The notes below the pieces were generated by a model that did not search any database, was not told the origin of the DNA, and saw only the letters and a list, made by a program, of their open reading frames with translations. From the NCBI RefSeq assembly GCF_001426405.1, contig NZ_LMEP01000025.1, positions 454,750-518,749 on the forward strand: DNA of 64,000 nt. The letters are read 5' to 3'. The stretch comes from Streptomyces sp. Root1304 (lineage in GTDB: Bacteria > Actinomycetota > Actinomycetes > Streptomycetales > Streptomycetaceae). Positions 52,359-60,800 of this stretch are shown one piece after another (the stretch's first letter is position 1; each line of letters starts with the position of its first letter). The position numbers and the translations under genes are program-made.

Positions 52359-53684
52359 ATGGGGAACAAGAAGACGACCGCGCTCTCGGGTGCTGTGCTG
52401 GCCGCCATGATGCTTGCGCTGTCTGCATGCGGCGGCGGAGGCGGCGGCGCCACCGGCGAGGTGGCCGCTCCGCCCTCGGACCCGAAGGAGGTCTCCGGCG
52501 AGATCAAGGTCCTCACACAGCGGACCGACCTTGTGCAGAACGGGGTCCTGAAGCAGTACGCGGCCGAGTTCAACAAGGTCTACCCGAAGGTGAAGGTCAC
52601 CTTCGACGGCATCACCGACTACGAGGGCGAGGTGAAGATCCGCATGAATACCAAGACCTACGGTGACGTGCTCTTCATCCCCGCCGCGGTGGCCAAGAAC
52701 GACTACCCGAAGTTCTTCGCTCCCCTCGGGACGGCCCAGGAGCTGTCGAAGTACCGCTTCGGCGACAAGACCGAGGTGGACGGCAAGGTCTACGGCATCG
52801 CGCAGTTCGGTACGGCCAACGGCTTCGTCTACAACAAGAAGCTCTGGAAGCAGGCGGGCGTCACCGCGTGGCCGAAGACCCCGGAGGAGTTCCTGGCCGG
52901 CCTGAAGGCGATCAAGGAGAAGACGGGCGCGACCCCGTACTACACCAACTTCAAGGACGGCTGGCCGCTGGTCCAGTGGACCAGCAACCTGGGCGTCGCC
53001 GGCTGCGACGCCCAGGCGAGCAACGCCCTCGCCGGACCGGTCTCACCCTGGAAGGCCGGAAGCGAACTGAACACCACCGACAGCCTCCTGTACGACATCG
53101 TGAAGCAGGGGCTGTCGGAGAAGGACCCGACGACCACCAACTGGGAGACGTCCAAGGCGCTCCTCGGCGAGGGCAAGATCGCCACGATGATGCTGGGCTC
53201 CTGGTCGATCACGCAGATGCAGGACGCGGCCAGGCAGGCCGGCGGCTCGGCGGAGGACATCGGCTTCATGCCCTTCCCGGTCCAGAAGGACGGCAAGCAC
53301 TGCGCGGCCCTGGTCTCCGACTACCAGCAGGCCGTGAGCGTCTACTCGGAGAACAAGACGGCCGCGCGCGCCTGGGTCGACTGGTTCACCGAGAAGTCCG
53401 GCTTCGCGGAGAAGGAGGGCGTGGTCTCCGCGGTCAAGTCCGCTCCCATGCCCGCCACGCTCAAGGAGTTCGTTGACAACGATGTCAGGTTCTTCGAGCG
53501 CTCCGAGGCGAAGACCGCGGCCGTCAACGACATCGACGACGCCTCGGAGATCGGCCTCAACAAGCAGGACTACCGCCAGAAGCTGATCGACACGGCCCGC
53601 GGCGCCGCGAAGGGCAGCCTCGAGGACTTCTTCGCCGACCTGAACAAGAGGTGGGACGAGGCGGCGAAGACCGTCGGTAGCTGA
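52359..53684 (+). CDS. ABC sugar importer, substrate-binding lipoprotein
   Basis: 441 residues. Lipoprotein signal with lipobox LSAC at about residues 20-23, then a Gly-rich spacer. The mature part is a family-1 solute-binding protein: GEIKVLTQRTDLVQNGVLKQ, FGTANGFVYNKKLWKQAGV, ATMMLGSWSITQMQD. Likely binds manno-oligosaccharides outside the membrane. First gene of a binding-protein-permease-permease operon that lacks its own ATPase, as is common where a shared MsiK ATPase serves several importers. Confidence 0.9.
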   Translation: MGNKKTTALSGAVLAAMMLALSACGGGGGGATGEVAAPPSDPKEVSGEIKVLTQRTDLVQNGVLKQYAAEFNKVYPKVKVTFDGITDYEGEVKIRMNTKTYGDVLFIPAAVAKNDYPKFFAPLGTAQELSKYRFGDKTEVDGKVYGIAQFGTANGFVYNKKLWKQAGVTAWPKTPEEFLAGLKAIKEKTGATPYYTNFKDGWPLVQWTSNLGVAGCDAQASNALAGPVSPWKAGSELNTTDSLLYDIVKQGLSEKDPTTTNWETSKALLGEGKIATMMLGSWSITQMQDAARQAGGSAEDIGFMPFPVQKDGKHCAALVSDYQQAVSVYSENKTAARAWVDWFTEKSGFAEKEGVVSAVKSAPMPATLKEFVDNDVRFFERSEAKTAAVNDIDDASEIGLNKQDYRQKLIDTARGAAKGSLEDFFADLNKRWDEAAKTVGS

Positions 53685-53764
53685 CACCGGCGGAGCGGGC
53701 CCCGGCCGTACGACACCGGCCGGGGCCCCTGGACCTCCCGCAGCTGCGGACACGAAAGGCCGAC

Positions 53765-54775
53765 ATGACCCAGACCACCGACACCGCACCAGAGAGCGCC
53801 GCCATGACAGGGCGATCCAGCACGGACAAAGCCGACACAAGGAGTGGCCGACGCCGCCCTGCGGGCCGCCGGCGCGGGCCCGCCGCCGGACGGACAAGAT
53901 CGTGGCGTGACTCGCCGCTCCGGCGGATCACGCCCTGGCTTTTCCTGGCGGCTCCGCTGGCGCTGCTGATCACGTTCACGTACGTCCCTGTCGCGAGCAT
54001 GATCTCGTACAGCTTCACCGACTGGGACGGCGTGAGCCCGGACCGGGAGAACGTGGGGTTCGACAACTACGTCCAGATCTTCACCCGGCCCGAGCTCTTC
54101 CGGGTCTTCTTCGTCAGCGGCTACTACCTCGCGGCGTCCGTGGTCCAGATCGTGGTCGCGCTGTACTTCGCGGTGATCCTGAGCTTCAACCTGCGGTTCC
54201 GGAACTTCTTCAAGGGGATCCTCTTCTTCCCCTACCTGATCAACGGCGTCGCCATCGGCTTCGTCTTCCTGTACTTCTTCCAGGACGGCGGCACCCTCGA
54301 CTCGGTCCTCGGCTGGCTCGGCGTGACCACCGACCATCCCTGGCTCGGCGACCCGACCTCGGCCAACATCTCCCTCGCCGGTGTCTCGGTCTGGCGCTTC
54401 ACCGGACTGAACTTCGTTCTCTTCCTCGGCGCGATCCAGTCCATTCCGGGGGAGCTGTATGAGGCGGCGGAGCTGGACGGGGCCGGGAAGTGGAAGCAGT
54501 TCCGGCACATCATCGCGCCCAGCATCAAGCCCGTGATCAGCCTGAGCGCCATCCTGGCGATCTCCGGCTCGCTGTCGGTCTTCGAGATCCCCTACATCAT
54601 GACCGGCGGTGCCACCGGCACCCAGACCTTCGTCATCCAGACGATCAAACTCGCCTTCCAGTTCAACAAGACCGGCCTGGCCTCGGCCGCGGCCGTGGTG
54701 CTGCTCCTGATCATCCTGCTGATCACCTGGATCCAGCGCCGGCTCGTGCCCGACGACAAGGTGGACCTCGTATGA
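53765..54775 (+). CDS. ABC sugar importer permease 1 (MalF-like)
   Basis: 336 residues with a basic N-terminal tail of about 55 residues and six membrane segments. The EAA loop is EAAELDGAGKWKQFRHIIAP near residue 235. It forms the channel with the next permease. The stop overlaps the next start (ATGA). Confidence 0.92.
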   Translation: MTQTTDTAPESAAMTGRSSTDKADTRSGRRRPAGRRRGPAAGRTRSWRDSPLRRITPWLFLAAPLALLITFTYVPVASMISYSFTDWDGVSPDRENVGFDNYVQIFTRPELFRVFFVSGYYLAASVVQIVVALYFAVILSFNLRFRNFFKGILFFPYLINGVAIGFVFLYFFQDGGTLDSVLGWLGVTTDHPWLGDPTSANISLAGVSVWRFTGLNFVLFLGAIQSIPGELYEAAELDGAGKWKQFRHIIAPSIKPVISLSAILAISGSLSVFEIPYIMTGGATGTQTFVIQTIKLAFQFNKTGLASAAAVVLLLIILLITWIQRRLVPDDKVDLV

Positions 54776-55653
54776 CCTCCCCCGACCTCACCGCCGCAGC
54801 CCCGGCCCGTCCGGCTCGCTCCGCCCGCCGGCGCCTGCACGTCGGCGGCGTCCTGACCTACCTGTCGCTGATCGTGGCCTCGGTGGTCGTGCTGCTTCCG
54901 CTGGCGGTCGTCTTCCTGACCTCGCTGAAGACCTCGGAGGAGGTGGGCGAGGGCAGCGCACTGTCCCTGCCGGGGAACTGGCTGAACCTCGACAACTACG
55001 TCACGGCGTTCAACGACGGCAAGATGCTCACGGCCTTCGGGAACACCGCGTTCATCCTCGTCTTCTCCATCGGCGGCACGGTGGTCATCGGGTCGATGAC
55101 CGCGTACGCCGTCGACCGCTTCGACTTCCGCGGCAAGAAGCTCGTGATGGCCGGCTTCCTGATCGCCACCCTCGTGCCCAGCGTCACCACCCAGGTCGCG
55201 ACCTTCCAGGTGATCAACAGCTTCGGCCTGATCGACACCCGGTGGGCCCCGATCCTCCTCTACATGGGCACCGACATCGTCTCGGTCTACATCTTCCTGC
55301 AGTTCATCCGGGGCATCCCCGTCTCGCTCGACGAGGCCGCCCGGCTCGACGGCGCCAACGCCTTCACCATCTACCGGAAGATCATCTTCCCGCTGCTCAA
55401 GCCTGCCATCGCCACCGTCGTCATCATCAAGGGGATCACCACCTACAACGACTTCTACATCCCCTTCCTCTACATGCACTCCGAGGACCTGGGGACCATC
55501 TCCACCGCCCTCTTCCGTTTCAAGGGCCCCTTCGGGGCTCACTGGGAGGCCATCTCCGCCGGCGCGATCCTCGTCATCGCCCCGACGCTGATCGTCTTCC
55601 TGCTCCTCCAGCGGTGGATCTACAACGGCTTCGCCCAGGGAGCCACGAAGTAA
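54772..55653 (+). CDS. ABC sugar importer permease 2 (MalG-like)
   Basis: 293 residues with six membrane segments. EAA loop DEAARLDGANAFTIYRKIIF near residue 185. The MalG-type start VVLLPLAVVFLTSLKTSEEV and C-terminal LQRWIYNGFAQGATK are typical of CUT1 family members. Translationally coupled to permease 1. An ATPase is missing from the locus; the shared MsiK is the expected partner. Confidence 0.92.
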   Translation: MTSPDLTAAAPARPARSARRRLHVGGVLTYLSLIVASVVVLLPLAVVFLTSLKTSEEVGEGSALSLPGNWLNLDNYVTAFNDGKMLTAFGNTAFILVFSIGGTVVIGSMTAYAVDRFDFRGKKLVMAGFLIATLVPSVTTQVATFQVINSFGLIDTRWAPILLYMGTDIVSVYIFLQFIRGIPVSLDEAARLDGANAFTIYRKIIFPLLKPAIATVVIIKGITTYNDFYIPFLYMHSEDLGTISTALFRFKGPFGAHWEAISAGAILVIAPTLIVFLLLQRWIYNGFAQGATK

Positions 55654-55730
55654 GGGGAGCGGCGCGACTCGAGGCCGGGCCGTACGGGGGGACGGTTCGG
55701 CCCCGCACTGGCTCCTCAGGGCCGTGCCCG

Positions 55731-56768
55731 TCAGCGCGGGGCCGGCTCCGGCGGTGGGGGAGCGGTGCTGCCCCGGGGGACGAAGTGCGCGTAGCCGTCG
55801 CGGACGCTGCCGACGTCCTCCCCGCCGATCAGGGCGAGCAGCGCGGTCGCGGAATGGGCTCCGTACGCAGGGATGTCGCGGGTGACCGCCGACAGCATGG
55901 GGCGCACCACCTGCGTCAGCGGAGACTCGTCCCAGGCCACGATCGACACGTCGGCGGGGATCGACAGGCCCAGCTCCTGCGCCACCGACAGTGCGGCCAC
56001 GGCCATGATGTCGTTGTCGAAGACGATCGCCGTCGGCCGCTCGGGCGCGATCAGCAGGGCCCGCGCGGCCCGCGCGCCTTCGTCCCCGGTGTAGTCGGTG
56101 TACACCACCGCCGCCGCCGGAATGCCGGCCTCCCGGCAGACCTCCGCGAGCGCCGCGTCGCGGACCGCCGTGTGCGCGAGTTCGGCCGGGCCCGCCACCC
56201 GCGCGATCCGCCGGTGCCCCAGCGCCGTCAGGTACCGCACGATCTCGTACACGCTCTCGCCGTCGTCCGACCAGATGGCCGGCAGCTCCCCGGCGACGTC
56301 CGGCGGTCCGATGGCCACCGCGGGCAGCCCGATCTCCCGCACGGCGCCGAGCCGTTCGTCGTCGGTCTGCAGGTCCATGAGGAAGACGCCGTCGACCCGC
56401 CGCTCGCCCCACCAGCGCCGGCAGACCTCGATCTCCTGCTCCTGGTCGGTCACCATCTGGAGCATCAGCGCGTACGCGTGCTCGGCGAGCACCGTCTCCA
56501 CGCCGCTGATGAACTCCATGAAGAACGGCTCCACCCCGAGCGTCCGCGCCGGCCGCCGGACCACCAGGCCGACCGCTTGCGCCCGCCCCCCGGTCAGCGC
56601 CCTGGCGGCACTGTTCGGGCGCCAGCCCAGCTCCTCGGCGATGCTCTTGATCGAGGCACGGGTGGCCTCCGAGACTCCGGGCTGGTCGTTGAGCGCGTAC
56701 GAGACCGCCACCTTCGACACACCCGCCCGACGGGCGATGTCCGCCATCGTCGGCCGCTTCACTGCCAC
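55731..56768 (-). CDS. LacI-family regulator (mannan locus, second)
   Basis: 345 residues. HTH PTMADIARRAGVSKVAVSYA, hinge region AARALTG, then binding-protein domain with GVEPFFMEFISGVETVLAEH and YLTALGHRRIARVAG. Recognition-helix residues differ from the first regulator (SKVAVSY versus SKGAVSL), which would allow a different operator. GTG at 56768 has GGAG six bases upstream; a GTG two codons later is possible. Placed between the importer and the CBM10 mannanase, so it likely controls one or both. Confidence 0.9.
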   Translation of the reverse strand: MAVKRPTMADIARRAGVSKVAVSYALNDQPGVSEATRASIKSIAEELGWRPNSAARALTGGRAQAVGLVVRRPARTLGVEPFFMEFISGVETVLAEHAYALMLQMVTDQEQEIEVCRRWWGERRVDGVFLMDLQTDDERLGAVREIGLPAVAIGPPDVAGELPAIWSDDGESVYEIVRYLTALGHRRIARVAGPAELAHTAVRDAALAEVCREAGIPAAAVVYTDYTGDEGARAARALLIAPERPTAIVFDNDIMAVAALSVAQELGLSIPADVSIVAWDESPLTQVVRPMLSAVTRDIPAYGAHSATALLALIGGEDVGSVRDGYAHFVPRGSTAPPPPEPAPR

Positions 56769-56914
56769 CCCAGCTCCATCCTGAACCCTCGACACTCCCG
56801 ACCCTACCGCCAGGTCACGCTAGGGGCGGCAGGTCTTTGTGGGAGCGACGCGTGGCAAGCCCGACCGCGGGCCGGGCTGCGGTGACGCGTCCTTCGCCCC
56901 AACAGACGTGTAGC

Positions 56915-57467
56915 GCAGTCTCCGGCCGGGTCCTCCTCGACGACCGGGACATGGCGGAGCTGGACCTGCGGAGCTTCCGCGGATTCGTCTCCGTCGTCCC
57001 CCAGGAGTCCGTCCTCTTCGAGGGAAGTGTCCGCGAGAACGTCACCTACGGAATGGAGCGCGTCGACGAGGCAACGCTGCGGCGCGCCCTGCGCGACGAC
57101 AGCGCAGCCGAGTTCGTCGACGCGCTGCCGGACGGCGTAGACACCGTAGTGGGGGAGCGCGGCCCCCGGCCCTCGGGCGCCAGCGGCCCGCGATCGCCCG
57201 GGTCCTCATCCGCGCTCCCGGGTCCTGGTGCTCGACGAGGCCGTTTCGGCGCTGGACGCCCGCTCCGAGGCCCAGGTCCAGGAGGCCCTCGCCCGCCTCG
57301 TCGCCGGTGGGACCGTCTTCGTCATGGCTCACCGGCTCTCCATGATCAGGCGGGCGGACCGGATCGTGGTGCTGGAGCGGGGGCGACTGGTGGAGTCCGG
57401 GAGCCACCGGGAGCTGCTCGCCCGCGACTCTGCTTACGCCCGTCTGCAGGCCACTCAGCCGGCCTGA
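56915..57467 (+). pseudogene. ABC exporter ATP-binding domain, truncated and frameshifted
   Basis: The sequence begins inside the nucleotide-binding domain (SGRVLLDDRDMAELDLRSF, then the Q-loop VVPQESVLFEGSVRENVTYG). The LSGGQ signature region near 57150-57200 is scrambled by small indels, after which the frame resumes as MLDEAVSALDARSEAQVQEA, VFVMAHRLSMIRRADRIVVL and the end HRELLARDSAYARLQ. Walker A and all membrane segments are missing. A dead remnant of an MsbA-like transporter. Confidence 0.85.
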
Positions 57468-57482
57468 CCCGCCGTACGACGC

Positions 57483-57520
57483 GGGGTGCCCTCCCGTCGC
57501 CGAGGACGGGAGGGCACCCC
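57483..57520. terminator. Strong bidirectional terminator
   Basis: Perfect 16-bp arms 57483-57498 and 57505-57520 with a six-base loop, between the ABC relic and the convergent CBM10 mannanase. Confidence 0.85.
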
Positions 57521-57526
57521 GGTGCC

Positions 57527-58819
57527 TCAGCGGTCGGCGGTGCTGCCGCGGACGACGCAGGAGCGGTTGTTCTCCCAGCCCCAGCCGTCGCCGTCGGGGT
57601 CGGAGGAGCTGCCGTTCACGCAGTAGGGGTAGCCGTTCGGGGCCGTACCGCCGCTTGACCCGGTGTCGGCGGTGCTGCCGCGGACGACGCAGGAGCGGTT
57701 GTTCTCCCAGCCCCAGCCGTCGCCGTCGGGGTCGGAGGAGCTGCCGTTCACGCAGTACGGGTAGCCGTTCGGGGCCGTACCGCCTGTGCCGCCGCCGTTG
57801 GATCCGCCGCCGTAGATCGTGGCGCGGGTGGAGGTGGTGGAGATGCCGTCGGTGCCGTTGAAGAAGCGGTTGCCCCAGGCGGTGAGCGCGTTCGGGTCGA
57901 AGCCGGTGACCATGTCGAGGTACTCGACGCCGCTGCCGTTGCCGCTCCAGGACCAGCCCAGGTAGCCGACGCGGAGGGAGCGGGCGGTGGCCATGATGGC
58001 GTTCTCGTCGGGGTTGCCGTCGCTGTGGTTGTCGCCGAACTCCCCGACGATGATCGGCAGTCTGTTGTTCACGAAGTGGTTGAGGTAGCTCTGGACCTCG
58101 GCGGCCGTGTCGTACACGCCGTACATGTGGATCGAGAAGATCGTGTTGCGGCGAGGGTCGGAGGCGAAGACCGACGCGGCGTTGTCGCGCATCGTGTTCG
58201 ACCAGTCCTGGCCCCAGTTGGGGGCGTCCACCATGAGCGCGTTGGTGATGCCGGCATTCCGGAGCTTCACGACGGCGTTCTTGGTGGCGCCGGTCCACGC
58301 GGCGTAACCGCTGTTGCCGTACGGCTCGTTGCCGATGTTGACGACGACGTAGTCCTCCTGACCCTGGAGGGCGCTCTTGACGCCCACCCAGTAGTCGGCG
58401 GCCTGGTCGAGGGTGGCGGCGGCGCCGTCCTCGCCGTACCCGGTGGTGTCGTGCACCTCCAGGACGCAGATGACCTTGTTCGTCTTGCAGTCGTCGATGA
58501 TCGACGACACCTGCGAGGTGCTCGTCTTCGTCCAGCGGTCGCCGCTGGACAGGACGACGCGGACGGTGTTGGCGCCCTTGGCGGCGATGTCCGCGACGGC
58601 CCCGGTCTCGGTCGGGTACCAGGCGAGCGCGTGGTTGACCCCGCGCATCACGAACTCGCTGCCGTTGGCCTCGTACACGCGGCCGTTGCTGACGTGGATG
58701 CCGCTGTCGGCGGCCTGGGCGGCTCCGGCGGTGCCGAAGACGGGCAGCAGCAGCCCGGCGACGCCGGCGAGGGCGCTGCCGGCGGCCGTGAGCCACGTCC
58801 TGCGCGGTGACTGGGTCAT
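57527..58819 (-). CDS. Secreted beta-mannanase, GH5 (subfamily 8-like) with two CBM10 modules
   Basis: 430 residues. The N-terminus SPRRTWLTAAGSALAGVAG has an RR pair and a long hydrophobic stretch, so Tat or Sec export. GH5 barrel parallels the other mannanase: FVMRGVNHALAWY, acid/base Glu in NIGNEPYGN (near 163), SIHMYGVYDTAAEV, nucleophile Glu in IIVGEFGDNH (near 258). Two tandem CBM10 modules, each with GYPYCVNGSSSDPDGDGWGW and ENNRSCVV, end the protein. The copies are almost identical in DNA, a very recent duplication. Operator A lies upstream. The two mannanases differ in binding module (CBM2 versus CBM10 pair), so they may target different wall settings. Confidence 0.9.
   Translation of the reverse strand: MTQSPRRTWLTAAGSALAGVAGLLLPVFGTAGAAQAADSGIHVSNGRVYEANGSEFVMRGVNHALAWYPTETGAVADIAAKGANTVRVVLSSGDRWTKTSTSQVSSIIDDCKTNKVICVLEVHDTTGYGEDGAAATLDQAADYWVGVKSALQGQEDYVVVNIGNEPYGNSGYAAWTGATKNAVVKLRNAGITNALMVDAPNWGQDWSNTMRDNAASVFASDPRRNTIFSIHMYGVYDTAAEVQSYLNHFVNNRLPIIVGEFGDNHSDGNPDENAIMATARSLRVGYLGWSWSGNGSGVEYLDMVTGFDPNALTAWGNRFFNGTDGISTTSTRATIYGGGSNGGGTGGTAPNGYPYCVNGSSSDPDGDGWGWENNRSCVVRGSTADTGSSGGTAPNGYPYCVNGSSSDPDGDGWGWENNRSCVVRGSTADR
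57533..57783. repeat. 132-bp-period duplication of the CBM10 coding unit
   Basis: Copies begin at 57533 and 57665 (44-codon period) and match over about 120 bases with a single visible mismatch (in the TAC/TAG-GGG region near 57630 and 57760). This is nearly identical DNA despite free third positions. Confidence 0.9.
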
Positions 58820-58878
58820 GCCTCTCCTCGTGAGAAATGGGGGAAGGAAGGAGCCCGTCCGCGCAGAACTCCGATGCT

Positions 58879-58890
58879 AGACAACGTTGT
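58879..58890. promoter_or_regulatory. Operator A (GACAACGTTGTC) before the CBM10 mannanase
   Basis: A perfect box A 60 bases upstream of the start, followed on the gene strand by a -10-like TAGCAT, so bound repressor would cover the promoter. Confidence 0.72.
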
Positions 58891-59449
58891 CAGAGTCCTA
58901 TGGCCGAGCCGCTGGCCTGCACGTCGGGGGTGTCACCATGAGGCACCCGTGGCTGGATCCATGTCAAGCGTGAAGGGCGCTTTGATCGCGGCGAGATGAG
59001 ATGGTGAAGTCAGTTCAGTAAACCCGCACTGAACGTGCAGACGTTCTTGTGGTCCTGTTATCGAGTGTCAGTCGCTCGTCTACTGAACCGTCGCACGCCC
59101 CTCTGAACCGCCGTGGCAGGTCGAGCTCGTACGCGCGGTGTGGATTCGCGCCGCTGGAGGGCCGTGCCACCTCCGCTCCGCCAGCGCCGGCCTCGGCCTG
59201 TGGGCCTCAATGGCGAAGCGCGGGCGCACTGAAGGTCGAGCCGAGCCCCAAGACTGTCATGACGCAGAGACCACCCGAACGGAGACGGCCCGCCTCCCGT
59301 GCCGACTTGAGGTTGGGGAAGGGGTCGGTGCCGAAGCAATGCCTCCGGGAAGGAATGCTGTCCAGGAACAGCCCGTCGCGGCCGATGTAGCGGATCCGGG
59401 CCGCGTCCGCGAGCGGTCGGGTGTCGGCGGTGACGTCTTCTCACCCGCC
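58891..59449. other. Intergenic region with an inverted repeat, no recognised gene
   Basis: GTTCAGT (59013-59019) and ACTGAAC (59028-59034) are perfect inverted repeats with an eight-base spacer, and ACTGAACCG recurs near 59082. The minus strand between about 59400 and 59210 has a protein-like frame (RIRYIGRDGLFLDSIPS) that I cannot assign; it may be part of a decayed gene. Confidence 0.35.
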
Positions 59450-59727
59450 GACACGAGTACACGCGCGTCCGGATCGCGGTCGGACGAGAACTCTTCGCGG
59501 GTGATATGTCCGTCGCCGTCGTCGAAGGCCGAGACGGCCTCCCATCAGGCGTGGAAGGTCCTGTGCAGCTCGGGCTCCTTGGCGGTACCGGCCTTGATAC
59601 CGCCCACACGCAGGACGGCGTCTGCCAGCAGGTCGAAGTCCTTCTTCTCGATGACTCCGTTGCCGTCTACGTCGAACGGGCGGAAGGCTCGGTCGTACTT
59701 GCGGGCGATGGTGGATCTGTCGCTCAC
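59450..59727 (-). pseudogene. EF-hand calcium-binding protein, broken by an in-frame stop
   Basis: A GTG start at 59727 with AAGGAG five bases upstream opens a calerythrin-like protein. EF-hand 1 is FDVDGNGVIEKKDF with all ligands. After 60 codons a TGA interrupts, and the same frame continues with WEAVSAFDDGDGHITREEF, a second good EF-hand. Beyond that the similarity fades, so the C-terminal half is also lost. Read as one gene with a nonsense mutation. A 60-residue truncated product could still be made. Confidence 0.75.
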
Positions 59728-59890
59728 ATCGACTCCTTGATGGTGATCGTTATCGGCGGTCAGACGGGCCAGGATCGCTGAGGTGGCGCCGGCCGGGGCG
59801 GCTCTGGGTCACCCGTTGGGCCCACAGGTGTCACCGCGTGGGGTGCGGCCCGGTCGCGTCATGACTGCGTTCCCCCTGCGGACGGCCGGG

Positions 59891-60676
59891 TCAGTCCTGG
59901 AGTTCGTAGAGGTGGAAGTCCATGTTCGCGCCGTGCGGAAGACAGGGGTCGGGCGTGATGGTTGCCAGGTGGCGGGCGCCTGCGAAGGAGCGGGCCAGGG
60001 AGTCGTGGGCGATCTGGTCGTTGGTCTTGATCGCGACGTGGCAGGGCAGGCCGCCCCGGGAGCGGCGGATGTCGTCGAGGATCTCCGGCACGGGGGGCGA
60101 GGTGCGGGTCAGGTCGAGGCCGTCGGCGGTGAAGGCGGGGCCCCAGGGCGGTTCGACGACGTATGTGTCGTGTGTGCTGCGGGCGGGGAGTTCGCGCAGC
60201 AGGTCGCGGTAGTCCGTCAGGGCCAGGGTGATCGCGGAGCCGATGCGGTCGAGGTTGTTGCGGGCCGTGCCGAAGACGGCGGGGTCGAGCTCGGAGGCGT
60301 GGACAGGGCGAGTGAGGCGCCGGCCCAGGTGGTAGCCGAAGTTCCCGGAGCCGCAGAACAGGTCCGCGATCAGCGGGTTGCCGGCGTCGGGCCCCTGAGG
60401 CGGGGTTGCTGCCTGGAGTACGGCGAGGGCGTCGGCGACCGGGGCGGTGTAGGCGTCGATGGAGCACTCGATGACAGTGCGCCCGAGCAGGGTGATGCCC
60501 TTGGCCGCCATGTCGGTGGCGGGGATTCCGTAGAGCGACAGGCCGTCCGCGCGGCCGTAGATCAGCCGGCCGGCCTCACGCAGCTGCTGGGACGTCAGGA
60601 CGGTGGTGCGCAAGGGGCCGAGGAGCTGGTCGCGGAAGGCGAAGTAGGCAGCGTGATGCGACTGGTGGATGTTCAC
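59891..60676 (-). CDS. Methyltransferase-like protein with EPPW motif
   Basis: About 261 residues from a GTG at 60676 (a longer start at 60724 is possible). SAM motif I IADLFCGSGNFGYHLGRRL near residue 105, acidic loop ASELDPAVFGTARNN, and VVEPPWGPAF near residue 174 in the place of the (N/D/S)PP(Y/W/F) motif used by nucleic-acid or protein N-methyltransferases. The N-terminal 90 residues (HQSHHAAYFAFRDQLLGPLR) look unlike RsmD. It is divergent from a two-domain methyltransferase. Substrate unknown: RNA, DNA or a small molecule. Confidence 0.7.
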   Translation of the reverse strand: MNIHQSHHAAYFAFRDQLLGPLRTTVLTSQQLREAGRLIYGRADGLSLYGIPATDMAAKGITLLGRTVIECSIDAYTAPVADALAVLQAATPPQGPDAGNPLIADLFCGSGNFGYHLGRRLTRPVHASELDPAVFGTARNNLDRIGSAITLALTDYRDLLRELPARSTHDTYVVEPPWGPAFTADGLDLTRTSPPVPEILDDIRRSRGGLPCHVAIKTNDQIAHDSLARSFAGARHLATITPDPCLPHGANMDFHLYELQD

Positions 60677-60800
60677 GAGGAAGCGGTTCTCCGAACGGTG
60701 AAAGCAGCGCACTCCGGCGCACACGGGGAGTGAAAGGATGTGTGCGGAGTGTAGTCTGCGGAGTGATCAATTCCGCAAATCGTGAAGGGGCCCTGCATCC
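60677..60800. promoter_or_regulatory. Divergent promoter with CGGAGTG repeats
   Basis: TGCGGAGTG occurs at 60743-60751 and 60757-60765 as direct repeats 14 bases apart. TGCGGA (60757-60762) and TCCGCA (60772-60777) are an inverted pair, and related CACTCC/GGAGTG pieces lie near 60709 and 60726. The cluster suggests cooperative binding of an unidentified regulator. Confidence 0.45.

Noticed and set aside
53475..53486. GACAACGATGTC as a further operator
   Set aside because: One mismatch breaks the palindrome and it lies within coding sequence for conserved residues; noted but not listed as an operator.
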